DNA of 64,000 bases, from assembly GCF_037154085.1 (NCBI RefSeq), contig NZ_JBANRM010000004.1:62001-126000 (forward strand). The letters are read 5' to 3'. Shown one piece after another: positions 50,233 to 59,675 of this stretch. The position numbers were made by a program, and so were the translations under genes. The notes under the pieces are model-generated. The model saw only the letters and a program-made list of their open reading frames with translations, had not been told where the DNA came from and did no database searches. Numbering within the stretch: position 1 is the stretch's first letter; every line of letters starts with the position of its first letter. The stretch comes from Andeanibacterium fulvum (GTDB lineage Bacteria > Pseudomonadota > Alphaproteobacteria > Sphingomonadales > Sphingomonadaceae).

Positions 50233-52681
50233 CTTGTTCCATCCACACCAGCGTTACGGTTGTGCCCCGCCCGGAAATGCTCTCGATCTCCAGCGTGGCC
50301 CCGATGCGCTCTGCCCGCTCCCGCATGATCTGCAACCCAAGGTGGTCGCCTTCCACACCGGCCGGATCGAAGCCGCATCCATCATCGTCAATGACGAGCA
50401 GGGCCTGCCCCGGCAAGCCCTCAAACGTCACCCGCACGGCACTTGCGCCTGCGTGGCGAGCAATGTTGTTGAGGCATTCCTGCGCGATGCGATGGAAGGT
50501 CGAGCGCACCTCAGGCGGAAGCGCGCCGCCGCCATTGACCTCCACATGCATGCTCGCGCCATGTTCCTCTTGGAATTCACCGGCGAGCGCCTTGATCCTC
50601 TCGCCCGGAGGGGACTGGTCCACGGCCCCGCTGCGAAGCTCCGCCAGCAGCAGCCGCATTTCGGAGAGCGCGTTGCGATTGAGTTCGGCAAGGCGCGTCA
50701 ACGCCTGCGTGCCCAGCTTGGGGTCGCGGCACCATTGCTCCGGCACTGCATCGGCCAGCAATGCGGCTGAAAACAGCGTCTGACTGACGGAATCGTGCAG
50801 ATCGGCAGAGAGGCGGGCGCGTTCCTCCAGTTGAGCATTGCGCGCGGCGATGTCGGAAACCTCCTCCACACGCTCGGCCACCATCGCCTCCAGTCCGTTG
50901 ACCATATCGTGCTGAGAGCGTGCCATGGCGTTGAAGGATTCCGTCAGATAGCCGATCTCGTCATTGAAGCTGACATTCACCTGCGTGCCCAGTTCGCCGT
51001 CCCGGAACCGACGGATGCCGCGCAACAACCGCTCTAGCGGGCGCACTAGGAAGCCGCGGAACAGCAGCGGCATGCCCACCAGCACGATGAACACTGCTGC
51101 GATCAGGAATGGCACGATCGGCGCATAGAGCCGGTCGAGATGGGTCAGGAAGTCGCGATGATAGTCCCGTATTATCGGCCGCGTGTTGGCGGGAATTGCG
51201 GCATCAGCCGAATGACCCGGCGTTATCCCCATGAGCCATGGCGCAGCGAGCGGCTCGAACGGCTGGAAACGGGGCTGAGCCGGCATTGCCAGATAGGCGA
51301 AGTCGATCCGGCCATTGGCGTGGAGCACTGCCTGGAAGCCATAGCAGCGTTCCTGCAGCGGGGCGCAGCGATCCCGCCGGGTGACGACGATGCGCCGGGG
51401 ATGTACCCTCACCCGCACGCTGGTGCCGCTTTCCGGCACGGCGACGAGCAAGGGGTAGATCGCTGGCCGCGCACCATAGCGGAAAACGACATCGGTCGGC
51501 TGGGGAAGATGTTCGAAGCCGATGGTGCCGTCGCCCGCCACCTGGATCGTGCGATAGACGCGGCCGTAAAAGCGGAAATCGAACGGCAGGGGCACCTGTG
51601 CCCCTTTGGGCCCGACGATCCTCCCTGCCACAGGTTCCGGTGCGAGCGGCACGTCACCCACGGCATAGCCGCCATCCACCTTGGGTGAGAAGCGCACTTC
51701 CTGCCCCGCGACGACCATTCCCGGAGCCCTGAACTGGGAGAAATAGCCCGGAGCGACAATCCAGCAGGCGCCGTTCACCGTGGCCAGCAGCAGAACCACG
51801 CTGATCGTGGTCAGCTTGAACAGGAAGGACGAACGTTCCGGCAAATAGCCCAGATAGACGAGGGTGAAGCCGGTCAGCTGGGCCAGCACCGACCAGCAGA
51901 TAAGGATGTCCATCGGATAGGGGCCCAGCAGCCCCTCGCTTTGCAAGACCAGTGCGGTCGTGTGGACGATCGGCAGCAAGGCGAAGATCAGGAAACCGCG
52001 CGCTGCCTTCGCCTCGCGATTGGCAGGTGCGCGGACGCAAGCTTGCAGGTTTGCGCGGATGCCCGCCAGAATACCGGTTGGCTGCTTTGCCAGCACCACG
52101 CGCTGCGCCTGAAGATATTGGCGCACGAAAAGCGATCCGAGCCACAGGGTGCTGACGTTCAGCCAGGTTGCGAACCAGTCGGGGCGCATCCACGGATCGT
52201 CGGAAAGCAGCGCGATATCGGTGCGAATGGCGATACCGACCTCGACAAGCAGCATGGCGACCATGATCGCCCCGACAATCAGGCTTTCGCGTTTCGTCCC
52301 CGCCAGCCGCCGAGGGAAGCGATAGGCGAATTGCACGAAGGCCGCCGCCGCGCAGCCGCACAGGAACGAAATCCACGGCATGGACAGCAACGGAAAGGAC
52401 GGCTCGGACAGCCAGGGCATCGCATAGGCCAGCCAGCCGCCGCCGGACATTGCATGGAAAAGTGCCGTCACCAGCGCGGGGACGAGGAAGCCGATAGTGA
52501 GGCAGAACAGCAAGGTGGGCGCAAAATCGCGGCCCTGCCGGCGTTCAGCCTGGACCCGCCGCGCGAGATAGGCGGACAGCATGAACGCCAGAAGGAGCTG
52601 CGACAGATAGCTGATCGCGCCCGGGTTCCAGAAAAGGCCAGCGCCAACGGCCAGGTTTTCCGGCGCCACTGGTTGAATCAT
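50222..52681 (-). CDS. NarX/LiaS-type sensor histidine kinase with multi-helix N-terminus and periplasmic beta domain
   Basis: About 819 residues. Seven or eight hydrophobic helices fill the first 340 residues. A beta-rich extracytoplasmic domain of roughly 200 residues follows (FDFRFYGRVYRTIQVAGDG, GRIDFAYLAMP), then a further helix, HAMP (FRGFLVRPLERLLRGI), a HisKA_3 domain with the phospho-His in SADLHDSVSQTLF, and an HATPase with AQECLNNIARHA and DDDGCGFDP. Four in-frame ATGs lie near the start. I chose 52681, six bases after GGGGG; 52720 would add 13 residues. It pairs with the NarL-type regulator downstream. Confidence 0.85.
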   Translation of the reverse strand: MIQPVAPENLAVGAGLFWNPGAISYLSQLLLAFMLSAYLARRVQAERRQGRDFAPTLLFCLTIGFLVPALVTALFHAMSGGGWLAYAMPWLSEPSFPLLSMPWISFLCGCAAAAFVQFAYRFPRRLAGTKRESLIVGAIMVAMLLVEVGIAIRTDIALLSDDPWMRPDWFATWLNVSTLWLGSLFVRQYLQAQRVVLAKQPTGILAGIRANLQACVRAPANREAKAARGFLIFALLPIVHTTALVLQSEGLLGPYPMDILICWSVLAQLTGFTLVYLGYLPERSSFLFKLTTISVVLLLATVNGACWIVAPGYFSQFRAPGMVVAGQEVRFSPKVDGGYAVGDVPLAPEPVAGRIVGPKGAQVPLPFDFRFYGRVYRTIQVAGDGTIGFEHLPQPTDVVFRYGARPAIYPLLVAVPESGTSVRVRVHPRRIVVTRRDRCAPLQERCYGFQAVLHANGRIDFAYLAMPAQPRFQPFEPLAAPWLMGITPGHSADAAIPANTRPIIRDYHRDFLTHLDRLYAPIVPFLIAAVFIVLVGMPLLFRGFLVRPLERLLRGIRRFRDGELGTQVNVSFNDEIGYLTESFNAMARSQHDMVNGLEAMVAERVEEVSDIAARNAQLEERARLSADLHDSVSQTLFSAALLADAVPEQWCRDPKLGTQALTRLAELNRNALSEMRLLLAELRSGAVDQSPPGERIKALAGEFQEEHGASMHVEVNGGGALPPEVRSTFHRIAQECLNNIARHAGASAVRVTFEGLPGQALLVIDDDGCGFDPAGVEGDHLGLQIMRERAERIGATLEIESISGRGTTVTLVWMEQDDG

Positions 52682-52825
52682 CGCATGCCCCCGCATCTCC
52701 ATGCGCAGGCTTGGCTGCATGGATCAAGGCGTTCCTCACCCCCGATACCTGAGGTGGCTTCAAAGAGCTTCTCTTCGGCTTTTCCGACCAGCTCCTTGAC
52801 GAAATCCTCGCCTCCTTTTAATCGC

Positions 52826-52852
52826 TACTGCGACTCATTCTCATTTGCAATT
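52826..52852. promoter_or_regulatory. Candidate Fur-type iron box before the haem receptor
   Basis: The stretch around GCGACTCATTCTCATTTGCAA (52830-52850) reads on the other strand TGCAAATGAGAATGAG, close to the repeated GATAAT-like hexamers of Fur boxes. It lies directly upstream of the ribosome-binding site of a haem-type receptor, where a repressor would block transcription. The match is partial. Confidence 0.5.
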
Positions 52853-52864
52853 CAGGAGGAACTT

Positions 52865-55111
52865 TTGGCAACAGGGGCAAGCGAAACTGCAGGGGGCTAT
52901 CCGGCACGCGGTGCGAGCAATCTGGCGCGTATTGGAGCGGTCGCGACGGCTCTTCTCGCGACCACTGCGATGGCTGCGCCCGCCTTCGCGCAGGACAACG
53001 ACGGGCTCTATTGGGCAGAGCGCCGGACTTCGATCACGGTAACCGCCACTCGCCTGCCGACCGACGCGGCCAATGTTCCGGCAACCGTTTCCGTCATCAC
53101 GGCCGAAGACATTGCCGACCAGATGGCAACGGATATCAAGGACCTCGTCCGCTTCGAGCCAGGCGTCTCGGTCCAGCGCCAGCCGGCCCGCTTCGGCGCC
53201 GCGCTCGGCTCCACCGGCCGCGCGGGCAATGCCGGCTTCACCATTCGCGGCATCGGCGGCAATCGCACACTGATCATGGTCGATGGCGTGCGCGTGCCCG
53301 ACGGGTTCAGCTTCGGCGCGCAGGATGTGGGCCGCGGCGACTATGTCGATCTGGGCCTGGTCAAGCAGGTGGAAATCCTGCGCGGACCGGCCTCTGCGCT
53401 TTACGGCTCGGACGGGCTTTCCGGCGCGGTGGCCTTCACGCTTAGCGAGCCGCAGGACTTCCTCGACAATGGCGCCACTGTCGGCGGCCTTGCCCGCGCA
53501 TCCTACAATTCGGCGGATAACGAGTTCACCGAGACCGCGATCGTTGCGGGCGGAAGCGAGCGGCTTTCCGCCATGGTCGCCTATACCCGCCGCGACTTCG
53601 ACGAGCTGGACAACAAGGGCACGAACGACGTTACCGGTTCCGCCCGGACAACCCCCAATCCGCAGAACGGCCATTCCAATTCCGTACTCGGCCGGATCGT
53701 GTGGCAGCCAGGCAATGGCCACAAGCTGCGCCTGACGGGCGAATATACCGGCACCTACCTGTTTACCGATGTCCTGTCGGGCCTCAGCGGCACCGTGCTG
53801 GACCTGAAGGGCACCGACACCGGTAATCGCAGCCGCATTGCCGCCGACTGGACCTGGGAAGGCGAAGGCGCGGTCGATTATGCCCAATTGGGCGTCTATT
53901 GGCAGGATGCGGAAGACCGGCAGTTCACTGCCGAGGACCGCAACCCTGCTGTGGACCGCACCCGGCTCAACACCTTCGAGAACCGCGTCTACGGCGCCTC
54001 GGCCGAACTGCGCAGCAGCTTCGCTACTGGCGGGCTGGATCACCGCATCGTGTTCGGCGGGGATGTCAGCTTCACCCGCCAGGAGGGGCTGCGCGACGGC
54101 ACGGTGCCGCCTGCGGGCGAGACCTTCCCGACCCGCGCCTTCCCGATGACCGACTTCACGCTGGGCGGGCTGTTCGTGGGAGACGAGATCTCCATCGCAG
54201 ACGGTGTCCTGACCCTGTTCCCGGCATTGCGCTTCGATGCCTACAAGCTCGACGCCAGTGACGATCCGCTGCTGCCCAGCTTCACGGGCGCGGACCAGTC
54301 GGCTTCCCACCTCTCCCCCCGCATCGGCGCGGTGGTGAAGCTCTCGGAGAACATCCGCCTGTTCGGCAATTACGCCACCGGCTTCAAGGCACCCGAACCG
54401 GGCCAGATGAACCAGTTCTTCGAGAATTTGGCCTTTGGCTACACCTCCGCACCCAATCCCGATCTCGGCCCTGAAAAGAGCGAGAGCTTCGAAGGCGGCG
54501 TCCGGGTGACTACCGGAGACCTCAGCCTGTCCGCCACGGCGTTCCATGCCGATTACAAGGATTTCATCGCGCAGGAAGTGGTCGGCGGCTCCTTCACCCC
54601 GCAGGACCCGGCGATCTACCAGTTCATCAATATCGGTCAGGTCGAGGTCGAAGGACTGGAAGGCAAGGCCGAATATCGCGCGAAGAACGGCATCACGGCC
54701 CGCTTCGCCATCGCCTATGCCAAAGGCGACGAGATTCTGGATGGGGGCGGCAAGGCTCCGCTTGCCTCGATCGATCCGCTCAACCTCGTGCTCGGCCTCG
54801 GCTATCGCGATCCGGGCGGTGCCTTTGGCGGCGAAGTGGTGCTAACTCACAATTCCCGCAAGGAACTCGACCGCACGACCGGGGTCTGTTCCGGTGACTG
54901 CTTCCGCCCGGACGTCTCGACCATCATCGACGCGACAGCCTTCGTGAAGCTGGTCGAGGGGCTGACCCTGCGCGCGGGCATCTTCAACATCACTGACGAG
55001 AAATACGCCTTGTGGAGCGATGTGCGCGGCCTCGCCGCCACCTCCACCGTGACCGACGCCTACACGCGGCCCGGCCGCAATGCGAGCGCCTCGCTCAGCT
55101 TCCGCTTCTGA
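52865..55111 (+). CDS. TonB-dependent haem/haemoglobin-type receptor
   Basis: A 748-residue outer-membrane receptor. The start is a TTG five bases after AGGAGG (52854-52859); no ATG or GTG offers a similar site, and the open frame further upstream is shadow of the kinase gene. The signal peptide ends near residue 42 (AAPAFA). The plug has TSITVTATRLPTDAANVPA, GFTIRGIGGNRTLIMVDGVRV and QVEILRGPASALYGSDGLSG, typical of the haemoglobin/transferrin receptor group. The barrel closes with terminal Phe (SASLSFRF). The DUF6607 gene follows after 22 bases. Together with the Fur-like box this suggests iron-regulated haem uptake. Confidence 0.9.
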   Translation: MATGASETAGGYPARGASNLARIGAVATALLATTAMAAPAFAQDNDGLYWAERRTSITVTATRLPTDAANVPATVSVITAEDIADQMATDIKDLVRFEPGVSVQRQPARFGAALGSTGRAGNAGFTIRGIGGNRTLIMVDGVRVPDGFSFGAQDVGRGDYVDLGLVKQVEILRGPASALYGSDGLSGAVAFTLSEPQDFLDNGATVGGLARASYNSADNEFTETAIVAGGSERLSAMVAYTRRDFDELDNKGTNDVTGSARTTPNPQNGHSNSVLGRIVWQPGNGHKLRLTGEYTGTYLFTDVLSGLSGTVLDLKGTDTGNRSRIAADWTWEGEGAVDYAQLGVYWQDAEDRQFTAEDRNPAVDRTRLNTFENRVYGASAELRSSFATGGLDHRIVFGGDVSFTRQEGLRDGTVPPAGETFPTRAFPMTDFTLGGLFVGDEISIADGVLTLFPALRFDAYKLDASDDPLLPSFTGADQSASHLSPRIGAVVKLSENIRLFGNYATGFKAPEPGQMNQFFENLAFGYTSAPNPDLGPEKSESFEGGVRVTTGDLSLSATAFHADYKDFIAQEVVGGSFTPQDPAIYQFINIGQVEVEGLEGKAEYRAKNGITARFAIAYAKGDEILDGGGKAPLASIDPLNLVLGLGYRDPGGAFGGEVVLTHNSRKELDRTTGVCSGDCFRPDVSTIIDATAFVKLVEGLTLRAGIFNITDEKYALWSDVRGLAATSTVTDAYTRPGRNASASLSFRF

Positions 55112-55133
55112 ACTTCAACAGGGACATTCATCT

Positions 55134-56120
55134 ATGAAACCGATCAAGAATTTGCTGGGCGTCGGGCTTGCCGCGCTTGCCCTTGCCGCCAGTGCCCCCG
55201 CATTTGCCCATGGTCCATTGCCGGAAGGCACACCGGCAGAGGAACGCGCCGCCTACGAGGCCGACCGGGCCGACATTCTGGCCATGGCGGGCGATTTCCG
55301 CGTGCGTTTCGACATGCAGGAATCCACTCGCTGGCGCAGCGATTACGAACCGATCCCGGCCAAGGTTTCGGGCGGATATGAAAGCGTGCGGGTGATCGAG
55401 GATACAGGCACGAAGATCGTGCTGCAGCACCTGCTGGTGGTGGATATCGAAGGCAAGAGCCACGTCATCAAGCACTGGCGGCAGGATTGGGAATATGCGC
55501 CGGAGAAGATCCTGGCCTATTCCGGCCCGGATAGCTGGATCTGGGAGGAAGTACCCGCCAACCTGCGCCACGGTCGCTGGTCGCAGACCGTCTGGCAGGT
55601 GGATGACAGTCCGCGCTATTCCGGCTGGGGCCAGTTCGAAACCCAGGGAGGCGTGCGCCGCTGGCGCTCCAGCTGGACGTGGCGCCCCCTCGCCCGCCGC
55701 GACGCGGTACGCCATCCGGTCTATGACCGCTATCTGGGGATCAACCGCCACCAACTGACGCCGGATGGCTGGATCCACTGGCAGGACAACACCAAAATGG
55801 GTGTAATCGGCGGCAAGCTGGAGCCGGTGGTGCAGGAATATGTCCTCAACACCTACACACGCTTCAACTCCTATGACGTGAAGGCCGCCGACGATTACTG
55901 GGCCGCAACCAAGGGCTACTGGGCCGCTGTGCGCGGTATCTGGGATGAAATCGCCGTGAAGAAAGGCGGCATTCGCGTGAAGGAAGAGGCCGAAACCGGC
56001 ACCGTGATCTCCGCCCGCCTGCTCGAACTGGCAGACGACGTCATGGCCGGCAAAGTGAAGGAAACCAAGGCAATCGCGGAAGCCCGCAAGCTGATCGACG
56101 GGAATACCGGGGGCAACTGA
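55134..56120 (+). CDS. DUF6607-family secreted protein, haem-receptor partner
   Basis: A 328-residue protein with a signal peptide ending near residue 24 (APAFA). The mature part is rich in Trp, Tyr and His, with HWRQDWEYAPEKILAYSG, WIWEEVPANLRHGRWSQTVWQVDDSPRY (in segments) and VYDRYLGINRHQL. I recall this pattern as DUF6607, which often follows TonB receptors of iron or haem loci. Many aromatic and His residues would suit haem binding, but that is inference. It lies 22 bases after the receptor gene and is probably co-transcribed. Confidence 0.75.
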   Translation: MKPIKNLLGVGLAALALAASAPAFAHGPLPEGTPAEERAAYEADRADILAMAGDFRVRFDMQESTRWRSDYEPIPAKVSGGYESVRVIEDTGTKIVLQHLLVVDIEGKSHVIKHWRQDWEYAPEKILAYSGPDSWIWEEVPANLRHGRWSQTVWQVDDSPRYSGWGQFETQGGVRRWRSSWTWRPLARRDAVRHPVYDRYLGINRHQLTPDGWIHWQDNTKMGVIGGKLEPVVQEYVLNTYTRFNSYDVKAADDYWAATKGYWAAVRGIWDEIAVKKGGIRVKEEAETGTVISARLLELADDVMAGKVKETKAIAEARKLIDGNTGGN

Positions 56121-56141
56121 TCCCCGTCGGCCGCCAAGGGC

Positions 56142-56184
56142 TAGTGCCCGCCCCCGTCATGCAAGGGACCGGGGGCGGGCACTA
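56142..56184. terminator. Perfect 15-base hairpin between convergent genes
   Basis: TAGTGCCCGCCCCCG (56142-56156) pairs without mismatch with 56170-56184 across a 13-base loop. It stands 21 bases after the DUF6607 stop and about 115 bases beyond the stop of the converging methyltransferase gene. No T-run follows on either strand, so it may stop transcription poorly or instead protect the 3' end. Confidence 0.55.
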
Positions 56185-56298
56185 TCGCCTGAGGCCGCCT
56201 CGCGAGCCGCTGAGGGACGAGCCGCAGTTCCGCAGCGATGCCTTGTCCGGCAAAAGGCCGGACCTGCTGCTGGACGACAGGCCGCGCCTTGTTGCGGA

Positions 56299-57132
56299 TT
56301 ATTTCGCGACAGCGGAGACCAGCCAGGTTGCAGCAGGCAGAAGGACCCGATCCCCTACAAGATAACCCGACAGAAGGGTGCGAAGGCGCTGCACGAACTC
56401 GCTCCGTTCCTGCGCATCGAATTCAGCCGCGGCAAAGGAAGCCGGGCCGATATTCAGAAGATAGGAAACCGCATCGTCGAGCGGATCGGAGCCCGCACCC
56501 ACGGCCATCCCGTAATCGAACGGCTCGAAGACGGCCTGGGTCCAGCCGGACCGGGCAAGCAGATGCTCGACCCACTGCCGGTCTGCAAAGGCTAGCGGCC
56601 CCGGCTGGCCCGCTCTCAACCTGACCTGAAAACGCTCGGGCAATAGGGCCAGTATGTCAGCGATCCAGCCATTTTCCTCGTTGGAGCGAAAACAGGAGAA
56701 GATCAGCCTGCCCCCGCCCTCGGTGAGCGACGCGAGATGGCCGAGCACGGCTTGAGGATCGTCGAAGAACATCACCACATGCCGCGCGACGATGAGATCG
56801 AACAGCGCTCCGTCATCCGGGCGGAATCGAGCCACGTCGTCGCAGATGAAACCTACGTCGGCCACGCCCGCCGCCCGCGAGCGGGCCTCCTCTATCAGTT
56901 CCTCCGAAATATCGACGCCAATTGCCTGCAGCCCTGGGTGGCGGGCTGCCAGTCTGATCGCGAACTCGCCCGCCCCGCATCCTGCATCGAGCATCCGCGT
57001 CATTGGCGCCGCTTCGCAGAGTTGTTCCATCCGCTCGGTCAGCCCGCCGAATGTCCGGTCGGTCATTGCCCAGGAGGCGGCCCATTTCCGTCCCAGGAAG
57101 CCCTTCCAGGCGTCGCTGTTCATCGAATTCAT
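56299..57132 (-). CDS. Class I SAM-dependent methyltransferase
   Basis: A 277-residue enzyme with the class I motifs: MLDAGCGAGEFAIRLA for SAM binding, GVDISEELIEEAR with the acidic ribose-binding residue, CDDVARF, and FDLIVARHVVMFFDDP. The C-terminal third differs from ubiquinone-type enzymes and probably binds the acceptor. Its start overlaps the flavoprotein gene's stop by four bases (ATGA), so the two act together or in sequence. The methyl acceptor is unknown. Confidence 0.9.
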   Translation of the reverse strand: MNSMNSDAWKGFLGRKWAASWAMTDRTFGGLTERMEQLCEAAPMTRMLDAGCGAGEFAIRLAARHPGLQAIGVDISEELIEEARSRAAGVADVGFICDDVARFRPDDGALFDLIVARHVVMFFDDPQAVLGHLASLTEGGGRLIFSCFRSNEENGWIADILALLPERFQVRLRAGQPGPLAFADRQWVEHLLARSGWTQAVFEPFDYGMAVGAGSDPLDDAVSYLLNIGPASFAAAEFDAQERSEFVQRLRTLLSGYLVGDRVLLPAATWLVSAVAK

Positions 57133-58535
57133 TCTGTTCTCTCCATCCGGGCAAGCGAACCCAGCTTCCTTGGCCGCTGAGCGATACGCTGGGCAACCTG
57201 CCAGACCTGGGTCCGTATGTCGGGCACGGCGTTGATCTCCCAGAACATCCCTCTGGTCAGTGGGCCGAGCGCGAACAATTGTGGATCGGCCTGCCCGTTA
57301 CGGCCGATCACCTCGCAATCGCTGGTGACGTCAACGCCCAGACGCAGGCGGTCAGGACGGATCGCGCCGCTCACGACGAGGTCCGAAAGCAAGGGGTCCG
57401 ATGTCGTCGAAAGATCGCATTGGGGGCCCGTACAATTGAATATTCGCCGCACATCGAGTGCAATGGGAGTGCCCTCATGCCGGGGTCGGTACACCACCCG
57501 GGCGCCTTGCTTCCCCTGCGCGACTTCCAGAATCCGGCCAGCCACGACCTGTAGCCGGCCCGAAGCACGCAAGGCATCGATCCGTGCGGCGATCTGCGGC
57601 GCGAGCCTGTGCCGATGTACGTCCCACCAGGCCCGCAAGTGCCGCAGAAACCTGCGGCGCTCCGCCTCCGACACATCCATCCACAAGCCTTGCGAATAGG
57701 GACGCAGTGCATCGATCGCCTCACGCCAGCCGCGCGCTTCCGCATCGGCGCGCACGCGGCGGAGCAGGCTCGTCCCACGCTCCGGATAGGGTCCGAGCGG
57801 AACGGGCCTTGTCACCGGGTCGGGAGAATGACTGCGAGGAATCAGCCCCCGGCGGGACAAGGCGACGATCCGGCCGGAAAAACCGGCCTTGTCCAGCGAG
57901 AGTACCGTGTCGATCATCGTCAGCCCCGTACCGACGATCAACACGGTGTCGTTCCCGGTAAGCCCCTCGGCAAGATCGCCCGCGTTAACGGCATTTCGAT
58001 AGACCTCGACCGGGAGCCCCGCCGTGGCGAGAGCCGGCGGATCGAGCGGCGCAAGATTGCCCAGCGCAAGTGCCACCGTATCGGCGACGATCTCTTCCCC
58101 ATTGTCGAGGGTCAGCACCTTGCGCCCGTCGGCCTGCCTCAAGGCTAGGCAACAGCCTGACACCAGCTCCAGCTGCCCGGGCCAAGCGGCCTGCGCCTCA
58201 GCAATCAGTGCGCCGATATAGCGGCCGAAATCCCTGCGCGATGCGAAGCCCGCTTGTGCATCCAGCCCTTCGCGCGCGAGCCAGTTGGCGAAATGGTCCG
58301 GCTGGTCATGCAGCGCGCTCATATTACTGGCAGGAACATTGAGCAGATGCGAGGCCTCGCCCGTGGAATAGGCCAGACCTCGCCCGAACTCCCCGCTCCG
58401 CTCGATCAATGTTACGCGCGGCGCGCCCATGCGCAGCAGGTTCACTGCCAGAAGCGCACCCGAAAATCCGCCCCCCACGATAGCAACGCGATGGTCGCCC
58501 GTGCCGACGGACCAAGGCTTGCCGGATGTCTGCAC
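57129..58535 (-). CDS. FAD/NAD(P)-binding protein (FAD_NAD_binding family, oxygenase-like)
   Basis: A 468-residue flavoprotein. The FAD loop is VAIVGGGFSGALLA, with LIERSGEFGRGLAYST and a NVPASNMSAL segment typical of the HI0933/YdhS-like group. A second dinucleotide loop is VLIVGTGLTMIDTVLS, followed by RIVALSRRGLIPRSH. C-terminal FNCTGPQCDLS completes the FAD site. The start is a GTG with AGGGCGG directly upstream, of moderate quality. The gene lies 9 bases after the aminotransferase gene and overlaps the methyltransferase, forming a three-gene operon that might modify an amino acid-derived compound. The substrate is not evident. Confidence 0.87.
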   Translation of the reverse strand: MQTSGKPWSVGTGDHRVAIVGGGFSGALLAVNLLRMGAPRVTLIERSGEFGRGLAYSTGEASHLLNVPASNMSALHDQPDHFANWLAREGLDAQAGFASRRDFGRYIGALIAEAQAAWPGQLELVSGCCLALRQADGRKVLTLDNGEEIVADTVALALGNLAPLDPPALATAGLPVEVYRNAVNAGDLAEGLTGNDTVLIVGTGLTMIDTVLSLDKAGFSGRIVALSRRGLIPRSHSPDPVTRPVPLGPYPERGTSLLRRVRADAEARGWREAIDALRPYSQGLWMDVSEAERRRFLRHLRAWWDVHRHRLAPQIAARIDALRASGRLQVVAGRILEVAQGKQGARVVYRPRHEGTPIALDVRRIFNCTGPQCDLSTTSDPLLSDLVVSGAIRPDRLRLGVDVTSDCEVIGRNGQADPQLFALGPLTRGMFWEINAVPDIRTQVWQVAQRIAQRPRKLGSLARMERTE

Positions 58536-58544
58536 CCGCCGCCC

Positions 58545-59675
58545 TTATTTCCTCAGCGCTTCCACGATCTGCGGCAGTGCCTCGGCGTAGCGCGCCACAT
58601 CCTTCAGATCGCCCACCGAAACGCGCGAATAGTGTTTCCAGCTGCCGAACGCGCCGCGAATAACGATATTGCGCGCGGCCATTGCCTCTTTCACAGCATC
58701 GGCATCGGGCACGTCGACGAACACAAAATTGGTCTGGCTGGGAAGCGCGGTGCATCCGGCCCTGGCCACGGCATCCAGGATCATGTCCCGGCCTTCCCTG
58801 ATCGCCGCGAGCGAGCCCTGCAGAAAGGGCTGGTCATCGAAACAGGCGATCGCTGCGGCGAGGCCTGCCATGTTCCCGCCGAAGCTGGTCATATGTCCGC
58901 GGACGCGGGCCGCATTCGCTTCGCTGGTCAGCGCATAACCGACCCTCAGGCCCGCCATGCCGTAGATCTTGGAGAAGGTCCGGCAGACGATCACATCCTC
59001 GCCCGCGCGGACGAGATCGACCAGAGAACTGCCCTCGGGATCATCGGCAAGTTCATTATAGGCCTCGTCCACCAACAGGGTCGCGCCGCTCCTGAGCACC
59101 TTCGCGGCGAAGGCTCGCAGGGCGCCATTGTCGAGCGCCATTCCGGTCGGATTGTTGGGGTTCACGAGATGGACCAGCGAAACGCCATCGCCCAGCGCCG
59201 CCGCCATGCCGTCCAGATCGAGGTTCATGTCGCCAGCGAGCGGGACATAATTGCAGTCTACGCCCTTGCGTTCCGCATATTGGATCGGCGCATCCCAGAA
59301 GAGATCCGGGCAGACGATCGAGCCTTCCCGCCCCCAGGCGAACGCCGCGGCGCAGAGAATTTCAGTCGATCCCGACCCGAGCACCACCTGCGAAGGCGAA
59401 ACACCGTGACGTTCCGCGATCATGGCGGTCAGATAAAATACGCTCCGGTCCGCATAATAGCAGCCCAGCCCGGCCGTATCCGCCATTGCCTTCAGCGCGC
59501 TGGGCGCCGGGCCGAACGGGTTTTCATTGCCGGCAAGGCGGGCCTGCCCCGGCGTCGGGCCGAACAGATCGGCCACGGCCGCGCCCTTTTCGGTCTGCAT
59601 GTAGGGCATGGTCACTGCCCCGCCCTGAACCAGGCCGGGCGCCAGCGTGGGCTTGCGCGTCTTTTCCGGCATCAT
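58545..59675 (-). CDS. Class I/II aminotransferase, HisC-like
   Basis: A 376-residue PLP aminotransferase. Features: RLAGNENPFGPAPSA, the phosphate-site GSGSTEIL, VNPNNPTG (171-178), VDEAYNEL and the Schiff-base Lys236 in RTFSKIYGMAGLRVGY. This is the HisC branch (histidinol-phosphate and aromatic amino acid aminotransferases). The surrounding genes are not histidine biosynthesis, so it more likely acts on a specialised amino or oxo acid. GAGGAGA precedes the first of two adjacent ATG codons. It leads a minus-strand operon with the flavoprotein and methyltransferase. Confidence 0.9.
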   Translation of the reverse strand: MMPEKTRKPTLAPGLVQGGAVTMPYMQTEKGAAVADLFGPTPGQARLAGNENPFGPAPSALKAMADTAGLGCYYADRSVFYLTAMIAERHGVSPSQVVLGSGSTEILCAAAFAWGREGSIVCPDLFWDAPIQYAERKGVDCNYVPLAGDMNLDLDGMAAALGDGVSLVHLVNPNNPTGMALDNGALRAFAAKVLRSGATLLVDEAYNELADDPEGSSLVDLVRAGEDVIVCRTFSKIYGMAGLRVGYALTSEANAARVRGHMTSFGGNMAGLAAAIACFDDQPFLQGSLAAIREGRDMILDAVARAGCTALPSQTNFVFVDVPDADAVKEAMAARNIVIRGAFGSWKHYSRVSVGDLKDVARYAEALPQIVEALRK

